Below, piece after piece: positions 1 to 4,574 of a stretch of 5,198 bases of DNA (positions within the stretch are counted from its first letter, which is position 1; each line of letters starts with the position of its first letter). The DNA is from an uncultured Candidatus Saccharibacteria bacterium (lineage in GTDB: Bacteria; Patescibacteriota; Saccharimonadia; Saccharimonadales; Saccharimonadaceae): assembly GCA_938049075.1 (NCBI GenBank), contig CALICZ010000042.1, forward strand, positions 1-5,198, written 5' to 3'. The translations under genes and the position numbers were made by a program. The notes under the pieces were generated by a model that saw only the letters and a list, made by a program, of their open reading frames with translations, searched no databases and had not been told where the DNA came from.

Positions 1-719
1 AGCTCCATCTCGAAATCCTCATCGACCGCATGAAGCGCGAGTTTAACGTTGAGGCTAATGTTGGTGAGCCGCAAGTTGCCTACCGCGAGACTATCAAGGG
101 CACGGCTGAGGCGCAGGGTAAGCATGCCAAGCAGTCTGGTGGTCGTGGCCAATACGGTGATGTCTGGGTGCGCTTTGAGCCGAACGATCCAGGCAAGGGC
201 TACGAATTCTTCGATGAAATCAAGGGTGGTGTGGTACCACAAGAGTACCGCCCAGCTGTGCAGAAGGGTATTAAGGAGACACTCGATGGTGGTGTGATTG
301 CTGGTTATCCAGTTGTTGACGTCAAGGCAACCTTGTACGACGGAAGCTACCACGATGTCGACTCAAGCGAGCTCGCCTTCAATCTGGCTGCTCACCTAGC
401 TGCCCGCGAAGGTATCAAGAAGGCCAACCCAGTCTTGCTTGAGCCAGTGATGAAGGTTGAGGTGACAACACCTGAGGAATTCATGGGTGATATCATTGGC
501 GACCTCAATAGTCGCCGGGGCCGCATTGAGGCAATGGAAGACTTGATGGGCGGCGCGAAGCTCGTGAAGGCTATTGTGCCACTGGCAAACATGTTTGGCT
601 ACACCAGCGACATCCGCTCAATGTCGCAGGGCCGAGCTGCTAGCACGATGGAACTTGCCCACTATGAGGAAGTTCCACCAAACGTCGCGCAGGAGATTAT
701 CGAGAAGCGCAGTAAGTAA
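1..719 (+). CDS. fusA: Elongation factor G, C-terminal part (5' end outside window)
   Basis: Translational GTPase that drives tRNA-mRNA translocation on the ribosome. The frame is open from base 3 (bases 1-2 finish a codon cut by the edge) to TAA at 717-719, giving 238 visible residues. By comparison with the roughly 700-residue family, this is about the last third. It opens with the [17 protein letters not shown] motif closing domain III. Domain IV follows with [16 protein letters not shown] and the tip loop [13 protein letters not shown], which reaches into the decoding centre. Domain V starts near [12 protein letters not shown] and contains [15 protein letters not shown] and [16 protein letters not shown]. 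The GTPase domain lies upstream of the window. The C-terminus ([12 protein letters not shown]) is complete and normal, with no sign of decay. Two hairpins follow the stop, so transcription probably ends here rather than running on to tuf, which lies 3.9 kb downstream. Family assignment is essentially certain. Confidence 0.98.
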   Translation, partial: LHLEILIDRMKREFNVEANVGEPQVAYRETIKGTAEAQGKHAKQSGGRGQYGDVWVRFEPNDPGKGYEFFDEIKGGVVPQEYRPAVQKGIKETLDGGVIAGYPVVDVKATLYDGSYHDVDSSELAFNLAAHLAAREGIKKANPVLLEPVMKVEVTTPEEFMGDIIGDLNSRRGRIEAMEDLMGGAKLVKAIVPLANMFGYTSDIRSMSQGRAASTMELAHYEEVPPNVAQEIIEKRSK

Positions 720-738
720 GTCTTCTTATATTATCTCT

Positions 739-769
739 ATAAAACACCTCTGTTATAGGGGTGTTTTAT
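739..769 (+). terminator. Probable Rho-independent terminator of fusA
   Basis: A 12-base-pair stem (739-750 with 758-769, one G-T wobble) has a 7-base loop (751-757). The core is AAAACACC pairing with GGTGTTTT. It starts 20 bases after the fusA stop. The 3' arm ends in TTTTAT followed by TATCTTGTCTC, a moderately U-rich tail. Because the 5' arm begins with AAAA, it could also act on minus-strand transcripts running out of hsp20. Confidence 0.85.
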
Positions 770-804
770 TATCTTGTCTCAGTGCGAGGAATGGTGAATA
801 GTAT

Positions 805-834
805 ACGAAAGCCGGTATATATACCGGCTTTCGT
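805..834. terminator. Perfect 30-base palindrome, probable terminator of hsp20, possibly bidirectional
   Basis: Bases 805-834 are a perfect inverted repeat. Each strand reads ACGAAAGCCGGTATA and then its own complement. The core GCCGG/CCGGC is strong, and the arms end in AAA/TTT followed by CG. It lies 23 bases past the hsp20 stop (minus strand) and 86 bases past the fusA stop (plus strand), between convergent genes. A bidirectional terminator is the natural reading. The U tract is short (UUUCGU), so termination strength is uncertain, and the central TATATATA may form a small loop. A protein-binding palindrome is the alternative. Confidence 0.7.
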
Positions 835-856
835 TAATGCAAGGCTATGGTTTGTA

Positions 857-1297
857 CTACTTTTTCGTTTTCTTGTCGTGCTTGGCTATTTTCTTGACGG
901 CAATTTTTTGCGGCGCAGGTAGTGGCTTCAGTGGTACCGTTACCCTCAAGATGCCGTCCTCCAGATGGGCCTTAATCTGCTCAACATCGCTACCATCTGG
1001 TACCTGTACACGACGACAGAAGCTTGTGCTACTCTCACGAACGACGTAGTTGCGCTGTTTGTCCTCGGTTTTTTCGTGCCGTTCGCCGCGGATGACGAGC
1101 GCACCATTGTCAAGGCTTACATCGAGGTCTTCCTCGGCAAAGTTTGGCACGTGCGCTTCAACAACCAGTGTATTATCTACCGTGTAGACATCGGCTGTGA
1201 CAGCTTGGCTGAGTGTCGTGGTAAAGGGATTGTCAAACAGCTGCCGCTGCAATGCGCGCAATTCCTCAAATGGATTGTATTTTGTAAGACTACTCAT
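857..1297 (-). CDS. Small heat-shock protein, Hsp20/alpha-crystallin family
   Basis: ATP-independent cytoplasmic chaperone that holds unfolding proteins and forms oligomers (family knowledge). It has 146 residues, typical for the family. The start is ATG at 1297, chosen because AAGGAGG (complement of 1304-1310) lies 6 bases upstream and MSSLTKYNPFEELRALQRQ is a standard Hsp20 N-terminus. Longer upstream reading has no ribosome site and would overlap the promoter. The alpha-crystallin domain spans about residues 33-123: ADVYTVDNTLVVEAHVPNF, then DNGALVIRGERHE, and the signature AHLEDGILRVTVPL at 110-123. The C-terminal IxV anchor is I132-A133-V134, followed by a lysine-rich tail. Cys94 sits in the usual SFxRxxxLP stretch, here SFCRRVQVP. 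The gene is transcribed away from the amino-acid importer and convergent with fusA. No recognisable CIRCE operator was found. Confidence 0.95.
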   Translation of the reverse strand: MSSLTKYNPFEELRALQRQLFDNPFTTTLSQAVTADVYTVDNTLVVEAHVPNFAEEDLDVSLDNGALVIRGERHEKTEDKQRNYVVRESSTSFCRRVQVPDGSDVEQIKAHLEDGILRVTVPLKPLPAPQKIAVKKIAKHDKKTKK

Positions 1298-1331
1298 AGG
1301 GTGCCTCCTTACGTGTTGCTTTTGTATTCTT

Positions 1332-1360
1332 ATCATAGCGCGGTAAATAGAACAATACAA
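1332..1360 (-). promoter_or_regulatory. Predicted sigma70-type promoter of hsp20
   Basis: On the minus strand, -35 TTGTAT (complement of 1355-1360) and -10 TATGAT (complement of 1332-1337) are separated by exactly 17 bases. The predicted transcript would start near 1325, giving a leader of about 27 bases that contains the AAGGAGG ribosome site (complement of 1304-1310). The -10 matches the consensus at five of six positions and the -35 at three. The site is read from sequence only. A heat-shock-specific control element was not identified. Confidence 0.55.
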
Positions 1361-1367
1361 GTACTTG
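1358..1367. promoter_or_regulatory. 10-base palindrome CAAGTACTTG at the centre of the divergent promoter
   Basis: CAAGTACTTG is its own reverse complement. It overlaps the first half of both -35 hexamers (1355-1360 on the minus strand, 1365-1370 on the plus strand), so a dimeric protein bound here would cover both promoters. It may instead be a by-product of two similar -35 boxes (TTGTAT and TTGCAT) placed back to back. A second short palindrome, AAGCGCTT (1381-1388), lies between the -35 and -10 of the importer promoter. Operator function for either is inference. Confidence 0.35.
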
Positions 1368-1393
1368 CATCCGTCTAGCAAAGCGCTTATACT
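1365..1393 (+). promoter_or_regulatory. Predicted promoter of the amino-acid importer operon
   Basis: The -35 TTGCAT (1365-1370) and -10 TATACT (1388-1393, five of six consensus positions) have a 17-base spacer. The -10 ends only 7 bases before the ATG at 1401. The expected start of transcription is therefore at, or within a base or two of, the start codon. The region 1381-1400 has no purine-rich Shine-Dalgarno sequence, which fits a leaderless message. Confidence 0.55.
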
Positions 1394-1400
1394 TATATGC

Positions 1401-2219
1401 ATGGCGCAATCGACTCGTCAGCAACGTAGACTAGCACGGCTTACATGGCTGAGTTTCGCTGCTATGGTAGTAATTTTGCTGAGTTATATGTATTGGGATG
1501 TTGAGCTGAGCCCAGCAGCCTCTACCACCAAGACTGCCGGCAGTGGTCTGGAAAAAACACTCGTGCTGGGCACCGATCCTGGCTTTAAGCCGTTTGAATA
1601 TAAGCAGGGACAGGAGATCGTTGGCTTTGATATTGACCTTGTGCGGGAGATTGCTAAGGACACAAACCGTTCGTTACAAATTGAGGAGATCGCCTTTGAT
1701 GGCCTCTTGCCAGCACTGCAGGCTGGGCGAATCGACCTCATTGCAGCTGGTATGACTGTCACACCAGACCGGCGTAAGAATGCTGAGTTTTCGCACACGT
1801 ACTATACTGCAGCGCAAAAGATAATTGTGCCAAAGACTGGCTCAACAATTGCCACCAGTGATGACCTCATTGGCAGGCGAATCGGCGTGCAGCTTGGCAC
1901 CACAGCCGATACACTGGCACACAAGATTCGTGGGGCGCACGTGGTACAACTCCAATCGACAGCTAGTGTCGTGCAAGAGCTCAGCAGTCGGCGGATCGAC
2001 GCTGCCATTATGGATGATGGGCCAGCTCAGCAATACCTCGCCACGAACCCGCAGCTCGTTGCCTTGCCACGCAACCTCTCGCACGAGGATTACGCCATTG
2101 CTATCAAAAAGGGTAATAGCAAACTGCTCGCTGAGGTAAACGCTAGCATTGCCGCAATGAAGCGTGATGGCCGCTACGATAAGCTCATCAAAAAACACTT
2201 CGGAGTGGTCCGGCCATGA
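1401..2219 (+). CDS. Polar amino-acid ABC transporter substrate-binding protein (SBP_bac_3 family)
   Basis: Extracytoplasmic receptor that captures an amino acid for the importer encoded downstream; 272 residues. A basic n-region (RQQRRLAR) precedes a hydrophobic segment at about 14-32, which could be a signal peptide or an uncleaved anchor. There is no lipobox cysteine. The family 3 fold begins near residue 53: TDPGFKPFEYKQG (58-70), VGFDIDL, then AAGMTVTPDRRKNAEFS (115-131), with Arg124 placed to hold the ligand carboxylate. IGVQLGTTAD (161-170) and Asp205 in DAAIMDD, which should hold the amino group, follow. It ends in a normal DGRYDKLIKKHFG. Compared from memory with E. coli GlnH, D59, F62, F99, T119, R124 and D205 are kept. 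The GlnH lysine in the hinge-proximal strand is Gln164 and the histidine before the Asp is Met204, so glutamine specificity is not supported. ATG 1401 is preferred to an upstream in-frame TTG at 1365 that lies in the promoter. It overlaps the permease start by 4 bases (ATGA). Confidence 0.93.
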   Translation: MAQSTRQQRRLARLTWLSFAAMVVILLSYMYWDVELSPAASTTKTAGSGLEKTLVLGTDPGFKPFEYKQGQEIVGFDIDLVREIAKDTNRSLQIEEIAFDGLLPALQAGRIDLIAAGMTVTPDRRKNAEFSHTYYTAAQKIIVPKTGSTIATSDDLIGRRIGVQLGTTADTLAHKIRGAHVVQLQSTASVVQELSSRRIDAAIMDDGPAQQYLATNPQLVALPRNLSHEDYAIAIKKGNSKLLAEVNASIAAMKRDGRYDKLIKKHFGVVRP

Positions 2220-2917
2220 ATGTGTGGGATATCCTTTTTGGCGACGAGCGCTATCTTTTCTTGTGGCGCGGCCTAGAAGTGACCATCCTTCTCACCGTCT
2301 TCTCGACAATCATTGGGCTTGTGATTGGCCTGGTTGTCGCTCTTATGCAGCAGTCTGCTTGGCAACCATTTCGCACATGCAAACTACATCGCCTCCAGCA
2401 CTGGCGGCCATGGGCGAGCTTGGCTCATGCCTACACCACGGTCATTCGTGGCACACCTGCTTTGGTGCAGCTACTCATTATGTATTACGTGGTATTTGGC
2501 TCGTACCGTGGAGTGCCAAAACTGTGGATTGCAAGCCTTGCCTTTGGTATCAACAGTGGTGCGTATATTGCTGAGATTATTCGCGGCGGGATCGAAAGTA
2601 TCGACAACGGACAAGTCGAAGCGGCGCGCTCGCTTGGCTTGAGTCGCTGGCAAACCATGCGTTATATCATCCTGCCTCAAGCACTCAAGCAGTCATTGCC
2701 GTCACTGATCAGCGAAGGGATTTCGCTCCTCAAGGAGACGTCAGTCGTTGGTTGGATTGGTATGAACGATCTGATGCGCGGTGCTGATAATATCCGCTTC
2801 CAAACGGCCACCGCCTTTGAATCGCTCTTTGCCGCTGCAATGGTTTACCTTGCCCTCACCACGCTATTTACGTGGGTGATGAATCGAGTAGAGAGGAGGC
2901 TTAAAGCGCATGATTAA
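2216..2917 (+). CDS. Polar amino-acid ABC transporter permease (HisM/GlnP/ArtQ type)
   Basis: Membrane subunit of the importer, 233 residues. ATG at 2216 overlaps the binding-protein stop (ATGA), and GGAG at 2202-2205 is a plausible ribosome site. Five hydrophobic segments can be read at about 20-44, 82-98, 102-122, 160-182 and 200-222. The family hallmark RGTP is at 78-81. The EAA loop that docks the ATPase reads EAARSLGLSRWQTMRYIILPQA (135-156) and is followed by ISLLKETSVVGWIG. Only one permease gene is present, so a homodimer is likely. Oddity: the loop after segment 1 carries about 14 extra residues, CKLHRLQHWRPWAS (55-68). Without them, the flanks join as QPFRT-LAHAYTTVIRGTP, with the spacing I remember for the family. 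The 3' end overlaps the ATPase gene by 8 bases, implying translational coupling. Confidence 0.94.
   Translation: MNVWDILFGDERYLFLWRGLEVTILLTVFSTIIGLVIGLVVALMQQSAWQPFRTCKLHRLQHWRPWASLAHAYTTVIRGTPALVQLLIMYYVVFGSYRGVPKLWIASLAFGINSGAYIAEIIRGGIESIDNGQVEAARSLGLSRWQTMRYIILPQALKQSLPSLISEGISLLKETSVVGWIGMNDLMRGADNIRFQTATAFESLFAAAMVYLALTTLFTWVMNRVERRLKAHD
2894..2899 (+). promoter_or_regulatory. Ribosome binding site of the ATPase gene, inside the permease gene
   Basis: AGGAGG lies 10 bases before ATG 2910 and inside the last codons of the permease gene. It is a strong site and decides the ATPase start, which overlaps the permease stop (TAA 2915-2917). Confidence 0.8.
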
Positions 2918-3638
2918 TATCAAGCAGCTCCGCAAGCACTATGGCAACAATTATGTCCTGCGCGGCATTGACCTGACAATCAAGCGGGGAGAGGTTGTGG
3001 TTCTCTTGGGCTCGAGTGGTGGTGGCAAAAGCACGCTGCTTCGCTGTATTAATATGATCGAAACGCCGACAAGCGGGGAAGTATGGGTTGATGGTATTGA
3101 TATGACCAATCCAGCGACCGACCTCAACAAAGCCCGAACTGAGCTTGGCATGGTTTTTCAACAGTTTAACCTCTTTCCGCATATGACCGTACTCGAAAAT
3201 ATCATGCTTGCACCACTTAAGGTGCGCAAACTATCAAGAGCCAAAGCTAAGCGTCAGGCGCTTCAAATGCTCGATCTGGTTGGCCTTCGCGCCAAAGCCC
3301 AAGAATACCCGAGTCATCTCTCGGGTGGGCAAAAGCAGCGGGTAGCGATTGCCCGTGCCTTGGCAATGCAGCCAAAAGTCTTGCTCTTTGATGAGCCAAC
3401 GAGTGCACTCGACCCCGAGATGGTCGATGAGGTACTAGCGGTCATTAAGCACCTTGCCGAAACAGGGATCACAATGATCGTCGTCACACACGAGATGTCA
3501 TTTGCGCGCGATGTCGCATCGCGGATTGTCTTTCTTGACGGGGGTAAGATTATTGAAGATGGTACGCCAGCGCAGGTCATTAATCACTCCACACAACCAA
3601 AGGTTCGCACCTTCTTCGCTGCACTCAATAATAATTGA
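2910..3638 (+). CDS. glnQ: Polar amino-acid ABC transporter ATP-binding protein (GlnQ/HisP family)
   Basis: Cytoplasmic ATPase that powers the importer as a dimer docked on the permease EAA loops; 242 residues, the family's normal size. All motifs are in order. The aromatic A-loop is Y11, and Walker A is GSSGGGKST (34-42). This is slightly unusual, since GPSGSGKST is common, but it satisfies GxxGxGKS/T. The Q-loop is VFQQFNLFPHMTVLEN (Q84/Q85), and the ABC signature LSGGQKQR starts at L137. Walker B is VLLFDE (157-162) with catalytic Glu162. The D-loop is SALD and the switch histidine is His194 in VTHEM. Nothing suggests inactivation. It ends about where simple amino-acid ATPases end, with no regulatory C-terminal domain like that of MetN. 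The symbol is a family-level name; substrate is not established. No terminator separates it from the next gene 40 bases away. Confidence 0.96.
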   Translation: MINIKQLRKHYGNNYVLRGIDLTIKRGEVVVLLGSSGGGKSTLLRCINMIETPTSGEVWVDGIDMTNPATDLNKARTELGMVFQQFNLFPHMTVLENIMLAPLKVRKLSRAKAKRQALQMLDLVGLRAKAQEYPSHLSGGQKQRVAIARALAMQPKVLLFDEPTSALDPEMVDEVLAVIKHLAETGITMIVVTHEMSFARDVASRIVFLDGGKIIEDGTPAQVINHSTQPKVRTFFAALNNN

Positions 3639-3650
3639 TACATCCCTCTG

Positions 3651-3659
3651 TGTTATAAT
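3651..3659 (+). promoter_or_regulatory. Extended -10 promoter for the DUF4253 gene
   Basis: TGTTATAAT is a TGn extension plus a perfect TATAAT (-10 at 3654-3659). No good -35 lies at 16-18 bases; TTGATA at 3635-3640 is only 13 bases away, but extended -10 promoters can do without one. The predicted start, about 3666, falls at the Shine-Dalgarno sequence itself, giving a leader of roughly 13 bases. Readthrough from the importer operon may add to expression. Confidence 0.6.
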
Positions 3660-3665
3660 GCCCTC

Positions 3666-3672
3666 AAGGAGG
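3666..3672 (+). promoter_or_regulatory. Strong ribosome binding site that fixes the DUF4253 start
   Basis: AAGGAGG lies 6 bases before ATG 3679, the same motif and spacing as at hsp20. It rules out the longer in-frame reading that would begin inside the ATPase gene. Confidence 0.85.
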
Positions 3673-3678
3673 AATACT

Positions 3679-4443
3679 ATGTCAGATATAATGCAGCAAT
3701 TCAAAAAACTCTTTGCCGGGAGCGGCGTCGACTACGTAGAATGCGAAGTCGTTAATGCAACGCAGCACTATCTACAGTTACGCGAGCAGGGTAAGCACGA
3801 GGGCTTCACGCCTGTGATTGTAACGCTCGATGACCTCATCCTAGATGAGATAGCGGAAGGCCTAGAGAACGCTGGCGTCCAGACAGTCCCCGAGCTTGTG
3901 CGGCGCACCATGGAAGCATCGCAGGCAATTGATGTACCAGCCTTCTTTGCTCAAGTTGCGCAGGAGCTGCCAGCTGAAACGGCGAAAAAGGATCAGCACG
4001 TCTCTACTGTGGATGACTATTTTGCGCCGGGCTTCTCGGCGTCGCCTGATGACGATGACCTTACTACAGTTGACTTCATCAGCCCATTCCAGGCAGATAG
4101 CGACAATCCGGTTATTATTATCAAACTACCGACTACAGCACCGTATGAGGCACTAGCCTATCTCTGTATGGGTGGTTGGAATGATTGTCCTGAGCCAGCC
4201 ATCCAGGTGGCGGTATCGCGCTATTGGTATGAGAAGTACGGTGCTGTGCCTGCCGCTATCAGCCATGATACTGTTGAGTATTACGTCGAGCGTCCACCGC
4301 AGACCGATGCCGATGCTAAGGCGGTTGCCGTTGAGCTCTTCTATTTTTCATATGGCGACGCAGTCTATCAAGGGTCGGAGACCTTTGAAGCTTTGGCAAA
4401 CCAGGTATATAGTAGTCGACAGTGGTATGTTTGGTGGGACTAG
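3679..4443 (+). CDS. DUF4253 domain protein of unknown function
   Basis: 254 residues, no signal peptide or membrane segment, probably cytoplasmic. The C-terminal part, about 150-254, matches what I remember of Pfam DUF4253: YEALAYLCMGGWNDCPEP, then VAVSRYWYEKYGAVPAAISHDTVEYYVERPP, ending in QWYVWWD at the very C-terminus. The N-terminal 95 residues include GFTPVIVTLDDLILDEIAEGL, a PVIV stretch also seen in this family, followed by a helix-rich segment. An acidic linker at about 96-142 (SPDDDDLTTVDF) joins the two. The family has no established biochemical function; the conserved GGWN-C, RYWYEKYGA and SHDT residues could mark a binding surface. The start is fixed by AAGGAGG 6 bases upstream. 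The gene sits 40 bases after the importer with its own promoter, so it may be only a neighbour. No clear terminator follows it. Confidence 0.85.
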   Translation: MSDIMQQFKKLFAGSGVDYVECEVVNATQHYLQLREQGKHEGFTPVIVTLDDLILDEIAEGLENAGVQTVPELVRRTMEASQAIDVPAFFAQVAQELPAETAKKDQHVSTVDDYFAPGFSASPDDDDLTTVDFISPFQADSDNPVIIIKLPTTAPYEALAYLCMGGWNDCPEPAIQVAVSRYWYEKYGAVPAAISHDTVEYYVERPPQTDADAKAVAVELFYFSYGDAVYQGSETFEALANQVYSSRQWYVWWD

Positions 4444-4447
4444 CTAC

Positions 4448-4476
4448 TTTACTTTTTTGCCACCGCACCCTATAAT
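4448..4476 (+). promoter_or_regulatory. Predicted promoter of tuf
   Basis: The -35 TTTACT (4448-4453, four of six consensus positions) and the perfect -10 TATAAT (4471-4476) have a 17-base spacer. The site begins 5 bases after the DUF4253 stop. Transcription would start near 4483, leaving a leader of about 92 bases, the longest in the window. TTGCCA (4457-4462) is too close to serve as the -35. Confidence 0.6.
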
Positions 4477-4483
4477 AAATTCT

Positions 4484-4537
4484 AACGCGCGACGCGTTTT
4501 GTCGTAGTGTCTCTACTCCGGCAAGTAGCTCGCGTCG
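4484..4537 (+). promoter_or_regulatory. Structured tuf leader with competing stems (candidate regulatory RNA)
   Basis: Two stems share bases 4493-4496 and cannot form together. The local one is AACGCG (4484-4489) with CGCGTT (4493-4498), triloop CGA, followed by TT. The long-range one is CGACGCG (4490-4496) with CGCGTCG (4531-4537). Inside the latter, CTACT (4513-4517) pairs with AGTAG (4524-4528) or, alternatively, CTAC (4513-4516) pairs with GTAG (4504-4507). No known riboswitch or tRNA is recognised. The base pairing is seen directly; a switching role is inference, and GC-rich repeats of CGCG could pair by chance. Confidence 0.4.
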
Positions 4538-4552
4538 TACCAAATATTAACA

Positions 4553-4569
4553 TAAGTAAGGAGTACTTA
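4553..4569 (+). promoter_or_regulatory. tuf Shine-Dalgarno sequence in the loop of a small hairpin
   Basis: TAAGTA (4553-4558) and TACTTA (4564-4569) are exact complements that enclose AGGAG (4559-4563). The SD core is thus exactly the 5-base loop, 11 bases from ATG 4575. The stem is mostly A-U and weak. The ribosome site itself is secure; the hairpin's effect is not. Confidence 0.6.
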
Positions 4570-4574
4570 CCTAC

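Noticed and set aside
965..1378. 137-codon open frame on the plus strand opposite hsp20
   Set aside because: It is the antisense shadow of a clear Hsp20 gene, has no ribosome site and gives no recognisable protein.
1365..1381. Possible CIRCE/HrcA operator (TTGC-N9-GCAA)
   Set aside because: Only four bases per arm match each other, and they do not match the TTAGCACTC/GAGTGCTAA consensus; likely chance.
1365..1400. Upstream TTG start for the binding protein, adding 12 residues
   Set aside because: The TTG lies in the -35 box, no SD precedes it, and the added residues are not signal-peptide-like.
1842..2198. 118-codon minus-strand open frame, and another at 1484-1798
   Set aside because: Both lie wholly inside the binding-protein gene, whose frame carries all the family motifs; neither has an SD or familiar sequence.
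2164..2642. Plus-strand open frames at 2164-2574 and 2325-2642 overlapping the permease, considered as a frameshift explanation for the insertion
   Set aside because: Neither frame restores permease-like sequence across 2378-2419, while the main frame stays open with all motifs.
2939..3036. Walker A motif GSSGGGKST as a defective P-loop
   Set aside because: It still satisfies GxxGxGKS/T and every other ATPase motif is intact.
3635..3659. TTGATA as -35 of the DUF4253 promoter
   Set aside because: The spacer to TATAAT is only 13 bases; the TGn extension is a better explanation.
4444..4460. Terminator after the DUF4253 gene at the T6 run (4453-4458)
   Set aside because: The only upstream pairing is AGTAG (4411-4415) with CTACT (4444-4448) across a 28-base loop, too weak to call.
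4444..4574. tRNA gene or small protein in the gap before tuf (tRNAs precede tufB in E. coli)
   Set aside because: There is no T-arm GTTCRA motif, no cloverleaf-sized fold and no ATG in the leader.
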